From the NCBI GenBank assembly GCA_900767605.1, contig CAAFZT010000063.1, positions 4,438 through 68,437 on the forward strand: a stretch of 64,000 nt of DNA, written 5' to 3'. This DNA comes from Bacilli bacterium. Its GTDB lineage: Bacteria > Bacillota_I > Bacilli_A > RFN20 > CAG-826. Shown piece after piece: positions 18,168 through 26,627 of this stretch (position 1 is its first letter; each line of letters begins with the position of its first letter). A program made the position numbers and the translations under genes. The notes beneath the pieces were generated by a model. The model worked only from the letters and a program-made list of their open reading frames with translations, had not been told where the DNA came from and searched no databases.

Positions 18168-20081
18168 CTAAAAGCGACGTAACATGCGTTTAATGGCGTC
18201 GCGCGATTGATTAAATTTGTTATCCCCGTATAAAGATGAGATCAAATCGAGGATATGTTCTAAGCCCGGCTTGACGTTATCTTCATAACGCCCTTCGAGC
18301 TTCGATAGAATTTTGCGGGTTAAGAAGAAATCGAGAACCGTTTCTTTCTTGCCACCGCAGGCGATAAATACCGGGACCATCTTCTCCATCTGCATGAGGA
18401 TACGGTTGCCAAAGGCGACCCCAAATTCATCATAGACGTAATCGGTGATTTGCTCGAATTTGGTTTCATCGGCTTCCGTTAAGGCATAATCCTTATTTGC
18501 TTCCGCTTCGTCGAATAAGGCGTGAAGCTTCGAAGCACTTAAAACGATGGGTTCGACTTCTTCTTTGGCAGCAAAAGCCGCGTTACGGTTATGGAAGGAT
18601 AAGGTAATCGCACGGTCATAGACCTTATCGGCAATGGAGAAGGTCGAATCGTCTTGGTTCGCCGTTCCAATAAAATAGGCAGAGCCTGGAATATCGACTT
18701 TTCCGTCTTCGAGTTTTGCAGGTCCAACAAACCCTGTTGGGAAATGCATGACGCGGATCTTCCATTCGTCTTCTGGATATTCCAAGACGGAGAGGAAGTC
18801 TGCAAAATAATATTCAACGCGGGAGATATTCATTTCATCCAAAACGAAGAGATAAATACGGTCCGGGTTGTAATTGGCTTCATAAAGATTCATCAAGAAG
18901 TCCGTCTCGCGGTAAGTTTTCGAGAAATCGTTAAAATAACCAATTAAGGCCGATTTATCTCTCCAAGTCGCTTGGACCGGGACGAAGACACTGACGCCTC
19001 CTACGAATTTAGCAAAGCTACGCGGGAGAGAGGATTTTCCAGTTCCCGATAGACCTTCAAGGATTTCTAGATGGGAAGCGGCTAAACCCGCGACAAAGAA
19101 ACGAAGGGTGTCGGTATCGTAATAGAGTTTTTCTTTTCCTGCTAAGAAGGAACGGAATTTGGTGATTAATTCCGGCAAAGCGATATCATCCCCATGGATC
19201 GATTCAATCGCATAGCCTTCATAATGCTTATCGATTTTGCATAAAGAGGGGAAGACGATTTCTCTTTCTGCAAGGGCTTCGGCGGTGGCACCAGTTCCTG
19301 CTCCCCCAGCTCCTCCGCCTTCTACATTTTCTGCAGAGATTTGGCTCGAGACGCTTTGGAAGCCGTTATTCGTTTCGTCTCCCATCCCTTTGGCCACATC
19401 TTCGTTCCGGTCTTCTTCTTCCAAAGAATCGCCAACTTTAGCAAAGGGCTTACCAAGATGAACAAAGTTCACCAGGCAAAGCAATACAGCAGAAATCAAA
19501 ACGGCGAAGAAGAGATAGAGCAATAAGCTAATTAAGAGGGATTCGCCAAGGAACGTCATGGCGTTGCCTAGATTCTCTTTTGTATGAGGGACTTGGAGGA
19601 GTAAACCAAATCCAACGGAAAGAGCAAGGCAAACAAGGAGGGTTCCTACATACCAAAGCCAATTCTTCTTCGCGTACCATTTCTTGCCGTCTAGAATCGC
19701 GTGACGGTATTCAAAGATAAAGGCAAAAACGAAGAGGCTGATAAAGATCGCGACGAGAACGTTTAACGTCTGTCCGCCCATATGGGCGTTAATCGCGGGT
19801 AATCCTAAGCTTTGACGGAGCAAGGCAATCGGGTTTTTAGAAGAAACAAGGCTCGATTCTCCTTCTCCGTGCACGGTGATGCAGATCCCGACGAAAATCA
19901 TTAAGAAGGTGAAAAACATCGATAAACCGATGGAAATCAAATTTCCGCGGGTGAGATATTCCCTTCGAATTCCTTTCGTTGGCTTTTCTTTACTCTCGGG
20001 GGCTTTGGGAGCTTCTGGCTCTGCAACAGAATTCGCCGTTAACGAATCCATCCCGAGGTTTTCGTTTTCTTGAATGTCCAT
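18168..20081 (-). CDS. Membrane-anchored McrB-like AAA+ ATPase
   Basis: About 637 residues from the ATG at 20081, which has GAAAGGA eight bases upstream. An ATG at 20102 is also possible, and the frame is open further still. The N-terminal third has four membrane segments (for example LISIGLSMFFTFLMIFVGIC and LLISLLLYLFFAVLISAVLL). A Gly/Ala linker follows, then the AAA+ domain: Walker A LEGLSGTGKSSLP, Walker B LFVLDEMNISRVEYYFADFL, and sensor GTANQDDSTFSIADKVYDR. The DEMNxxRxEYYF block is that of McrB-like ATPases paired with DUF2357 proteins. Soluble McrB drives restriction. Here the membrane anchor and the SipW neighbours suggest a different task at the membrane. Confidence 0.82.
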   Translation of the reverse strand: MDIQENENLGMDSLTANSVAEPEAPKAPESKEKPTKGIRREYLTRGNLISIGLSMFFTFLMIFVGICITVHGEGESSLVSSKNPIALLRQSLGLPAINAHMGGQTLNVLVAIFISLFVFAFIFEYRHAILDGKKWYAKKNWLWYVGTLLVCLALSVGFGLLLQVPHTKENLGNAMTFLGESLLISLLLYLFFAVLISAVLLCLVNFVHLGKPFAKVGDSLEEEDRNEDVAKGMGDETNNGFQSVSSQISAENVEGGGAGGAGTGATAEALAEREIVFPSLCKIDKHYEGYAIESIHGDDIALPELITKFRSFLAGKEKLYYDTDTLRFFVAGLAASHLEILEGLSGTGKSSLPRSFAKFVGGVSVFVPVQATWRDKSALIGYFNDFSKTYRETDFLMNLYEANYNPDRIYLFVLDEMNISRVEYYFADFLSVLEYPEDEWKIRVMHFPTGFVGPAKLEDGKVDIPGSAYFIGTANQDDSTFSIADKVYDRAITLSFHNRNAAFAAKEEVEPIVLSASKLHALFDEAEANKDYALTEADETKFEQITDYVYDEFGVAFGNRILMQMEKMVPVFIACGGKKETVLDFFLTRKILSKLEGRYEDNVKPGLEHILDLISSLYGDNKFNQSRDAIKRMLRRF

Positions 20082-20094
20082 GGGGGTATTCCTT

Positions 20095-21219
20095 TCATTC
20101 ATAATCTTTCGTCGTATCTTGGATTTCTTCTTCGTTATTTTGCTCTTCTTCATAACTCGAAGTATCCATGAGTTCTTCTTCTTGGATGGGGGTTTCACCC
20201 ATCAAGAAGCTAGAGGAGGTTTCTTGGCCGTTAGAAGTGACGACCTTTTTGAGGTTATTGCCAAGGCCTGGGGCTTCTTCTTTAGAGAGGAAGCCCGCTT
20301 CATTGAAGTGATAAGCATAACCTCCATAATAGATGGTCTCGCGGAAAGCAGAACTTAGATTCTTCGGGTCTTTTTTGACGGAGACCGAATCAACAATCTC
20401 CGCTAACTTTTGAACCCGTTCTTCTTCCGCCTTGTCGATTTTTCCAGCGAGGTAATTAAACATCAAGATGCTATAAGCAACGGAGAGAATCGTGATGATG
20501 CCGTGGGGGGATTGGAAGAACATGACGAGCATTCCAATTCCTTGGACCTTCTTCCCGTTATAGACGCCTTTGATGTCGTCTAAGGTTGCGTAATATTGTT
20601 CTTGGCCGGCGTTATCTGTAGCGTTATTCGCATCTCCCCGAGTCACGTAACGGGTCACCCCGTCCGATCCGGTTTTGATATCAATCACGCGGTGGATATA
20701 AATCGCATTCGCCGCGGGATTCCGGTTATAGAAGGCCACAACATCATAGAGGTGGATGTCACTGGCTTCATGAACCTTCGTCACAAAGATCATGTCGTAT
20801 TGGGCGAATTGATTGTCTAACGTATAGGTCTTTTGCTTCTCTTCGTCGAATAGATAGCTATTCGCATCGTTTTTAAAGCTCATGGAGCCGGAAGCGACGA
20901 CTAACATCGATTCATTCCCAAATCCCGTTAAGTTCCCTTGGGCTTTGTTAATCAAAGCGAAGGCGAACGCGGGGGTGATTAAGGCTAAGAAACCATAGAA
21001 CAATACGTTGGAGATAATCGTTCCGGCCTTCTTTCGTCTTTTGGCTTTGACGTCCTGCTCCGTGATTTCCCGGTCGATGAGTTCGATGTCGCGTTTCCCT
21101 TCTTTCGTCTCCTTCACGTTGGCTTTGACGTATTTGCCAAATAGAATTGTGAAGACGGCGCAGAAGCTCACAACACCCAGCAAACTCATCACCAGGCTGA
21201 TGATGTCCGCGGATTTCAT
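20095..21219 (-). CDS. sipW: Signal peptidase I, SipW/ER type
   Basis: This 374-residue protein has an N-terminal membrane segment, a second near residues 66-90, and a C-terminal one near 235. The catalytic Ser is in VVASGSMS (Ser112). The general base is His in IYIHRVI (His176) and not Lys, and GDANNATD follows (Asp196, Asp202). Ser-His is the ER/archaeal/SipW type of signal peptidase I, which cleaves TasA and TapA in Bacillus. It is longer than typical SipW because of an acidic C-terminal tail. It lies directly behind four genes whose products have matching signals, so those are its likely substrates. The stop overlaps the start region of the McrB-like gene. Confidence 0.92.
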   Translation of the reverse strand: MKSADIISLVMSLLGVVSFCAVFTILFGKYVKANVKETKEGKRDIELIDREITEQDVKAKRRKKAGTIISNVLFYGFLALITPAFAFALINKAQGNLTGFGNESMLVVASGSMSFKNDANSYLFDEEKQKTYTLDNQFAQYDMIFVTKVHEASDIHLYDVVAFYNRNPAANAIYIHRVIDIKTGSDGVTRYVTRGDANNATDNAGQEQYYATLDDIKGVYNGKKVQGIGMLVMFFQSPHGIITILSVAYSILMFNYLAGKIDKAEEERVQKLAEIVDSVSVKKDPKNLSSAFRETIYYGGYAYHFNEAGFLSKEEAPGLGNNLKKVVTSNGQETSSSFLMGETPIQEEELMDTSSYEEEQNNEEEIQDTTKDYE

Positions 21220-21221
21220 AA

Positions 21222-22016
21222 CTAGTTGATCTCCGCGGTGAGGATCGCCGTGAAACTTAATTCTGGCAGGTCTTTTTCATCAGTTGGATAAGGTCCTTTG
21301 AAGTCTTTGCCATAATGAAGAAGCGTTGTGAAATTCTTCATCTCTTGGCGCATTGTTTCATCTGGGATCGAAGCCCCTCCGCCGGGATTAGCATCATCAT
21401 AATAAATCGAGGGATTTACATGATTGAATTTCTCGCCCCACTTAAAACCAAGGGTCACATCAAAAGATTTGGAATCGTCTTTAGAATCCACAGCCCCAAG
21501 GGGGATTTCAACGGGATGGTTGATATAATCTGTAGAATTGTTGATGGGGGCTAATTCGATATAACCCGCTTCAATAGCATCTAAAATAGGATTCCCCTTA
21601 TATCCTTCATAAGCCGTCGCGGTTTGTAACTGCAACGTAACTCTAGAGATATAAGTCCAGGGCAGGACTTTGCCTTGGATACAAACCGTAAGATGTTCAT
21701 AGAGGTTTTTCCCATCATCGAGATAACAGAAGCGACCCGCTTTATCGTCTTTGGGAGCATCAAAGCAAATGGTGTTATACAAATCGTCGTTGGTGGCTTT
21801 AAAGAAATCGGTCAATTGGCCTCCATCCGTCGATTCGAAGCGTACTTTGGCGTCTTGGATGACACCGATGTGGGCGTTGCCACCACTAGAGGCCGAGGCG
21901 GAACTCGTAACTACGAAAGCCGCCGCTCCAACGGAGCAAAGCGAAACCACGGCGAAAACGGAGACACCGAGTGTCACCATTTTCTTGGTCTGTTTCTCCA
22001 TCTTGGAGCGGCGCAT
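21222..22016 (-). CDS. SipW-class exported protein
   Basis: This 264-residue protein has basic MRRSKMEKQTKKM and a hydrophobic segment ending GAAAFVVTSSASASSGGNAH, a SipW-like signal with Phe in the aromatic position. The mature part is beta-rich, ending LPELSFTAILTAEIN, with a KWGEKFNHVNPSIYYDD block that recurs as KWGTHFGDKNPLEFYN and AWGAAFNHKNPMDYYN in the next genes. That shared (K/A)WGxxFxxxNPxxYY block defines a four-member family at this locus. It is encoded immediately before the signal peptidase with 2 bp between them. Confidence 0.8.
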   Translation of the reverse strand: MRRSKMEKQTKKMVTLGVSVFAVVSLCSVGAAAFVVTSSASASSGGNAHIGVIQDAKVRFESTDGGQLTDFFKATNDDLYNTICFDAPKDDKAGRFCYLDDGKNLYEHLTVCIQGKVLPWTYISRVTLQLQTATAYEGYKGNPILDAIEAGYIELAPINNSTDYINHPVEIPLGAVDSKDDSKSFDVTLGFKWGEKFNHVNPSIYYDDANPGGGASIPDETMRQEMKNFTTLLHYGKDFKGPYPTDEKDLPELSFTAILTAEIN

Positions 22017-22061
22017 CTAGTTCTAATTCCCCTCTTATATATTTATATAGATATAGAACAA

Positions 22062-22871
22062 TTAGGCGGCAGCGGCACCGGAGGTATCGGCGGTTACAAC
22101 AACGACGAAGTTCAACGCAGAATAACCTGCTGCAATTTCATCGGGGGTCCCGGCTTCCTTGCCGGTAAGAGCCTTGTAGAACTTGTTCAAATCTTCTTTG
22201 TATTTATCCCCACCGTAATTCTTTGTTCCTGTTTTAGAATCATAGAATTCGGACGGGTTTAAATTTTTGTTGGTATCTTCCGTATCTTTAAAATGGTCGC
22301 CCCAAGCAAACGAAATCGTATAGCTGAGCGTCGCTTTGCTCTTATCCGTAGCAACCGTGAGGGTCTTGCCTTCTTCGGCTATACCATTGGTGTCGAAGTC
22401 AACGCCGGCTTCGCCAAAGCAATCGGGAAGAACAATATATTTGTTCGGATCGGCAGCCGCTTCATTGAAACGAGTTTCCGCTTCGGCGCTGAACTCCGGA
22501 TCAGCATCTTCCGAGGCGACGGTTCCCATGCGCAAAGCAATATTAAACTTATTGACCATATCAGGATTGGTGTATTCGCCCGAAACGGTAATGGAGAGAT
22601 TCTCCCAGTTCTTGCCATCACAACGAACGCGCCCCGTCTTGTCGTCCCTCTTAGAATCGAAGGAGAATTTATCGGTGATCGGATTGACGGTCAATTTAAT
22701 GGATTTATCAGAAACAACACCGACGTTAACGTTGCCTTGAACGTTTTTGGTTGCAGAGCTGGAGATAACCCAGGCTGCAAATCCAGTTGCCACAAGGGCA
22801 ATGCCCGCAAAGGCAGTGGCCCCAACGACCATCGCTTTGCGTTGATAGGATTTTCTAGTTAATTTAGCCAT
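22062..22871 (-). CDS. SipW-class exported protein, WGxxF-NP family
   Basis: This 269-residue protein has signal AGIALVATGFAAWVISSSAT with Trp after the h-region, then NVQGNVNVGVVSD, as in TasA-type precursors. The mature part contains FAWGDHFKDTEDTNKNLNPSEFYD and ends ALNFVVVVTADTSGAAAA. It is similar in layout to the proteins of 21222, 22891 and 23685. The ribosome binding site is AAGGAG at a rather long spacing. I infer a fibre-type subunit cleaved by the neighbouring signal peptidase. Confidence 0.8.
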   Translation of the reverse strand: MAKLTRKSYQRKAMVVGATAFAGIALVATGFAAWVISSSATKNVQGNVNVGVVSDKSIKLTVNPITDKFSFDSKRDDKTGRVRCDGKNWENLSITVSGEYTNPDMVNKFNIALRMGTVASEDADPEFSAEAETRFNEAAADPNKYIVLPDCFGEAGVDFDTNGIAEEGKTLTVATDKSKATLSYTISFAWGDHFKDTEDTNKNLNPSEFYDSKTGTKNYGGDKYKEDLNKFYKALTGKEAGTPDEIAAGYSALNFVVVVTADTSGAAAA

Positions 22872-22890
22872 AACAGCAACGACTCCTTAA

Positions 22891-23631
22891 TTATTTTCTA
22901 ACAATGTCAACGCCAATCGCGAAGCCAACTTCATTGACCTTGAACAATTCGTGAATGCAGAAGACCGCATCGTCCGCCCAGGTATAAGGATCTTCAGCTT
23001 TCTTGGATTCGGGTCTGCTATTAACCGGCATGGTGGTCGAACCATCCGTGTCGCCATTGTTGTAGAATTCCAAAGGATTCTTATCGCCAAAGTGGGTTCC
23101 CCATTTAAACGTAACCGTCATTTTGACAGTGGTCCCCGCGGCAGCAAGCTTATATGCGCCGCCTTCAGGTGTATCAAATTTGACCTCGGGTTCGGCAGCA
23201 ACCAATCCAAGGGTTTTGGCGTTGGTCCAATTATCAGCGCCAGCCGTTAATTTAAATTTGTTCTCGCCCGTTTGTTGTGCAACGGTAAATGTGCCCGTGT
23301 CGCCGTCATCTTTTGATTTAACCGTAAAGGTATACACGATTTCCAATTGCTCGGCTTTTTCGCCTTCGCCGGAGGAAAAACTAAACCAATTGTTAGTAAG
23401 TCCCGTCTTGTTATTGGTTCCGAAAACGATTTCGCCATTGCCATCGCCATTTGCCTTGTCCCAGGTTCCGCCTTCAACAACCAAGCGATGGTCGGCGACG
23501 TCAAAAGCCGTCACAACACCAGACGCGCTGGTGGTAGCATTTGCCGAGATAACCCAGCCTGCAAAGCCGGTACCGATGAGGGCCATGGATCCGAGGCTAG
23601 CCACGGCCATGATCATTGCTTTTTTCTTCAT
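22891..23631 (-). CDS. SipW-class exported protein, WGxxF-NP family
   Basis: This 246-residue protein has signal SLGSMALIGTGFAGWVISAN and then ATTSASGVVTAFDVADH. The mature part contains TFKWGTHFGDKNPLEFYNNGD, the family block, and ends VNEVGFAIGVDIVRK. The ribosome binding site is AAAAGGAGT. The GFAGWVI motif is identical to that of the next gene upstream, showing recent duplication at the signal level while the mature parts have diverged. Confidence 0.8.
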   Translation of the reverse strand: MKKKAMIMAVASLGSMALIGTGFAGWVISANATTSASGVVTAFDVADHRLVVEGGTWDKANGDGNGEIVFGTNNKTGLTNNWFSFSSGEGEKAEQLEIVYTFTVKSKDDGDTGTFTVAQQTGENKFKLTAGADNWTNAKTLGLVAAEPEVKFDTPEGGAYKLAAAGTTVKMTVTFKWGTHFGDKNPLEFYNNGDTDGSTTMPVNSRPESKKAEDPYTWADDAVFCIHELFKVNEVGFAIGVDIVRK

Positions 23632-23684
23632 GATTTTTTTACTCCTTTTAAATATTTATAAACTAATGAAGGAAACTAATTTAA

Positions 23685-24449
23685 TTACTTCGCCGAAACG
23701 GTGAACGAGTGGGTGAAGCCTGCGCCAGTAAGCGTTTTTAATTTTGCGATCTTTTCACTTGCATCGGCTCCATGACTAGCTTTCGTTTTGGTACCGTCGT
23801 TGTAATAGTCCATTGGGTTCTTGTGATTGAATGCGGCGCCCCAAGCAAACCCGATAGAGAATTTGATAGTCAACGTTTGCTCCGTCGGGAGTTTATTGAC
23901 TTTCAGCGTAGCTTGATTGTTCGCAGCGCTAACCTCAAACTTGTTGCCAGTCTCTGTTTTGCTAATGGTTATATAACCGGAATCCGTACTCGTAGAATCT
24001 TTCAGCGTCGGTAACGCACCCACAACACCGGAAGTTTCGCCCTTGTCCATCAACGTAGAATAGGTGGAACCCGTTTCGACAAATGAGATGTCCGAAACGC
24101 TGATGGTTGTAACGTTCGTATATTTGACAACGAACGTGTATTCCGCTTTAAGGTCTTCCTTATTCGCCTCATTGGTGCCAAGATCGGCGGTCAACCATCC
24201 GTTCGGTTTGGAGGCAGCATTCGCGCCAAAGACAATTTTGGCGTCGCCATCAGCGCCAGTTCCAAACCCTGTGCCTTCGGTAACTTTTTCCAGTCCAAGC
24301 GTGGTAACGTCGCCATCCGCTGTAATGGATCCGCTTCCTTCTCCTTTCTGAGACGGGGCGCCAATAATCCACCCTGCAAAGCCGGTGGAAATCACGCCGA
24401 TGGACCCTAGCAGGGAAATGCCTGCTACAGCCATTTTTTTGTTTTTCAT
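23685..24449 (-). CDS. SipW-class exported protein, first gene of the long operon
   Basis: About 254 residues from the ATG at 24449 (MKNKKMAVAGISLLGS), preceded by AAAGGGGAA. An in-frame ATG further upstream lies inside the leader hairpin and is unlikely. The signal ends ISTGFAGWIIGAPSQKGEGS. The mature protein has FAWGAAFNHKNPMDYYN and ends GAGFTHSFTVSAK. It is the first gene of the minus-strand train that runs to 1.36 kb. By position and likely abundance it may be the major subunit. Confidence 0.8.
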   Translation of the reverse strand: MKNKKMAVAGISLLGSIGVISTGFAGWIIGAPSQKGEGSGSITADGDVTTLGLEKVTEGTGFGTGADGDAKIVFGANAASKPNGWLTADLGTNEANKEDLKAEYTFVVKYTNVTTISVSDISFVETGSTYSTLMDKGETSGVVGALPTLKDSTSTDSGYITISKTETGNKFEVSAANNQATLKVNKLPTEQTLTIKFSIGFAWGAAFNHKNPMDYYNDGTKTKASHGADASEKIAKLKTLTGAGFTHSFTVSAK

Positions 24450-24460
24450 GTTATTCCCCT

Positions 24461-24535
24461 TTATTGATAGGTCGTGTGTATGCGCGGTTTCTTCTTCGAT
24501 AGGAATGAAGAAAATACGCGTACACACGAGACCTA
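24461..24535 (-). promoter_or_regulatory. Leader hairpin and likely promoter of the long minus-strand operon
   Basis: On the minus strand a TACAAT-like -10 (about 24537-24542) is followed by a long imperfect inverted repeat. The outer arms are AGGTC...GTGTGTA...GCG and CGCGCATACACACGACCT. An inner helix TTTCTTC/GAAGAA follows. The hairpin begins near the expected transcript start and ends just before the AAAGGGG ribosome binding site. No T-tract follows, so it is not a terminator. It may stabilise the 5' end of the mRNA or bind a regulator. No good -35 was found. Confidence 0.5.
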
Positions 24536-24599
24536 TTGTACTCATGGAACGCCAAAAAAATGCTAAAGATAGTCCAAATACGAGAATAAAAAATTAAAA

Positions 24600-24617
24600 G
24601 TCCGATTCCATCGGGTC
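24600..24617 (-). terminator. Possible terminator of the Sel1-repeat gene
   Basis: On the minus strand CCGAT-GGA-ATCGG is followed by CTTTTAATTTTTT. The stem is short (5-6 bp), but the T-rich tail is good. It lies about 50 bp behind the stop of 24670-25503. Confidence 0.5.
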
Positions 24618-24669
24618 TTTTGACGGGAACTTTTAAGACAAAAGTAAGGAAAAAACTCGAATTCCTTTT

Positions 24670-25503
24670 TTAAATGCCTTTGGCCTTGTACCAAAGGATG
24701 GCCGCGACAAGGATCGCGACGATATAACCGAGGGCGAATAAGCAATCGATATAGAAATGAATCTCGTTATAACGGGTCTTCTTAAAGACGAAGGGGACGA
24801 CGTTAAATAATACCATCGGGATAAATAATCCAAGTAACCCGTACCAGGAGGGTTGCTTTAATTGAACAACGGCAAAGCAGCTTAGAATAATCCCGGTGAC
24901 TCCTAATACCATCAAGATGATATAGAAACCGAGTAACCAGGGTTTGGATTCTTTCTTGGGTTCAGGTTGAACTACTTCTACTTGCTCCTTGGTTTGTGGG
25001 GCGAGTTCTAGTAATAACGATTCAATCCGTTGCTGGATTTCGGGTTTGGCTTTGCTAAACCCTTTGGAGGCTTTCGCGGCCAAGAAGCAATCATAGGCTT
25101 CTAGGCGTTTCGAGGCGTCGTTATAGAGCCATAATCCAAGGTTATAGGCACTGAAGAAATCCCCCGCTTCTTTGCCTAAACGAGCATATTCCATGGCTTT
25201 ATTTTCATCCTTGGATGTACCGAGTCCTTTTTTATAGCAAAGCGAAACATAGTTATAGCTTTGGGGGACTTTATGTTCAGCGGCGTTTAGAAAGCATACG
25301 AATGCTTTCTCGTTATTCCGTTTATCAAACTGATAGATTTTGCCGGCATAGAGATATCCATTGGGATCCCCACATTCGGCTTCCTTTAAAAAGCATTCGA
25401 TGGCTTTGTCTTTATCCACGGTTCCTTCTGAACCGGAATCAAAAGCAATCCCTGCTTTCTTGTATTCGTTCGCCTGCTCGGAAATCGCCATGGAGTCCAT
25501 CAA
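24670..25503 (-). CDS. Sel1-like repeat protein with C-terminal membrane segments
   Basis: This 277-residue protein has N-terminal helical repeats with the Sel1 pattern (KAIECFLKEAECGDPNGYLYAGKIY, KAFVCFLNAAEHKVPQSYNYVSLCY, KAMEYARLGKEAGDFFSAYNLGLW), about four units. A charged linker and three hydrophobic segments follow (LLGFYIILMVLGVTGIILSC, GLLGLFIPMVLFNVVPFVF, YIDCLFALGYIVAILVAAIL). Sel1 repeats are protein-protein adaptors. Here they would face the cytoplasm or exterior from a membrane anchor. The gene is monocistronic between the operon leader and the accessory region. Its partner is unknown. Confidence 0.8.
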   Translation of the reverse strand: MMDSMAISEQANEYKKAGIAFDSGSEGTVDKDKAIECFLKEAECGDPNGYLYAGKIYQFDKRNNEKAFVCFLNAAEHKVPQSYNYVSLCYKKGLGTSKDENKAMEYARLGKEAGDFFSAYNLGLWLYNDASKRLEAYDCFLAAKASKGFSKAKPEIQQRIESLLLELAPQTKEQVEVVQPEPKKESKPWLLGFYIILMVLGVTGIILSCFAVVQLKQPSWYGLLGLFIPMVLFNVVPFVFKKTRYNEIHFYIDCLFALGYIVAILVAAILWYKAKGI

Positions 25504-26053
25504 CCTTTCGTTTTCTTTCTAAAAAGCAAACTTAGTTTATCGCGCATTCCTTTATGAAGAAAGCAAAATCGGCTTTTTAGGCCTGTTTAGAGGGGGTGGG
25601 GCATATCCTTTTGTCGCTTACGCTATAGTCTTATAACCCTTTCGGGCATAAGTTCCGTTTTAATACGATAGACCCCATCAAGACAAAAGAACATCGCCCA
25701 TCGATATTCTTTCCGCTTTTCATCCGCCAAAATCATGCTTTTTCTTTCTTCACCCAAATATCGATCTATCGAATCCGGCCATTTCACGGCCTTCCCCATC
25801 GACAATCATGATGAGATGAACCTCCTCCGCACGTCCGTGCAACTCCTAAAAACACGCACCAAATACGGTCAAAATAATGAAGTTGGTTTTCGATAGACCT
25901 GTAGGACTTACGGTGCAACGGGTAAAAAGGAACCCTTTCATTAGAACACAATGGAGCAAATAGGCATTTTATAAATTCTATCGACGATAGGAATTCACTC
26001 AAAAGCCACTATCCGAGGATGGCATTTGCTTTTTCCATCCAATTTCCAAACGA
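25504..26053. other. Intergenic stretch without a clear gene
   Basis: About 550 bases. A 60-codon minus-strand frame (25623-25805, ending AMFFCLDGVYRIKTELMPER) has no ribosome binding site or recognisable family and may be a gene remnant. Positions 25567-25589 match 31066-31089 with two mismatches. Otherwise I see no promoter or terminator I would defend. Confidence 0.4.
25567..25589. repeat. Dispersed 23-bp repeat, copy A
   Basis: AATCGG-TTTTTA-GCCTGTTTA occurs here and again near 31066-31089 with two substitutions, followed in both by a G-rich run. It is likely a remnant of a shared gene end or intergenic element. Confidence 0.45.
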
Positions 26054-26260
26054 TTAATCTTTGGCTTTCCAATACCTGGATTTATTCGACCCCATCCTTT
26101 CTATCAACCCCTTATTTTTCAAATGCTCCATCGTTCTATCGATGGTTGTTCTTCCGACATGCAGTTCTTTGGCCATTTGGGGCTTCGTTGCATTCGGATT
26201 GTCTCTTATTAGATGGGGAACCTTGACGTAATAATCGGGCATCTCTTTTTTATCACCCCA
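26054..26260 (-). pseudogene. C-terminal winged-helix relict of an AlbA_2-type gene
   Basis: The frame encodes HGDKTQWGDKKE and then MPDYYVKVPHLIRDNPNA, TKPQMAKELHVGRTTIDRT and LIERMGSNKSRYWKAKD. This is the same winged helix that ends the AlbA_2 proteins of this window (compare IQRVGSNKKGYWETLK at 36.7 kb). The AlbA_2 and HATPase-like parts are missing. The remnant of the repeated linker (GDKTQ/GDKKE from GGTGATAAAA units) is joined directly to a palindromic operator at 26263-26292. The simplest reading is a deletion between the operator repeats and the linker repeats. A stand-alone 62-residue winged-helix protein from the ATG at 26242 is a less likely alternative. Confidence 0.65.
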
Positions 26261-26262
26261 CT

Positions 26263-26292
26263 GAGTTTTATCACCATGGGGTGATAAAACTC
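26263..26292. promoter_or_regulatory. Perfect 13-bp inverted repeat (operator) plus extra half-site
   Basis: GAGTTTTATCACC, spacer ATGG, then GGTGATAAAACTC. A third half TTTTATCACC lies at 26248-26257. The half-site word GGTGATAAAA is also the repeat unit in the adjoining winged-helix linker coding sequence, tying the operator to that gene family. Confidence 0.75.
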
Positions 26293-26567
26293 AATTCATC
26301 TCCCGTCGCTAGTTAGCAAATGTGCGAAACACTTTAAGCGCTTAGGACCTCCTCGTCTCCCCCGAATCGTCCATCTGTTGCCGTCGTTGTTTATCCTCTT
26401 TTGCAGCGCGACAAGGCAATCATCGTCGCAAGCAGGGTCACACCGCTTGAGGCGTTTGGAGAAAAAGGCAATCAAGTAGCAAGTGAAAAGCTAAACTCCT
26501 CCGCCCCCCTCACCCCGCCATGGAACAGAACTTGGAATTCGTTCTTATCATCCATTTCCTATAAAAA

Positions 26568-26627
26568 TTGAGTTTGCTCACAATTTAGGCTATATTTTGT
26601 GAGTAAACAGAAAGGATTGTGAGAAAA
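26568..26627 (+). promoter_or_regulatory. Promoter with embedded operator for the Fic gene
   Basis: TTGAGT (26568-26573), 17 bp, TATATT (26591-26596). Inverted arms GTTTGCTCACAA (26572-26583) and TTGTGAGTAAAC (26597-26608) bracket the -10 with one mismatch. A third half TTGTGAGAAAA at 26617-26627 runs into the start codon. A protein bound here would block both polymerase and ribosome loading. The Fic protein has a C-terminal winged helix, so autoregulation is the natural inference. Confidence 0.75.

Noticed and set aside
16819..20081. Calling the McrB-like/DUF2357 pair a McrBC restriction system
   Set aside because: No nuclease motif is visible, the ATPase is membrane-anchored, and the genes are embedded in an export operon.
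21675..22262. Plus-strand frames opposite the SipW-class genes
   Set aside because: They are antisense shadows rich in unusual residue runs and lack start signals.
25623..25805. 60-codon minus-strand frame as a gene
   Set aside because: It has no ribosome binding site or family resemblance. It is noted only as a possible remnant.
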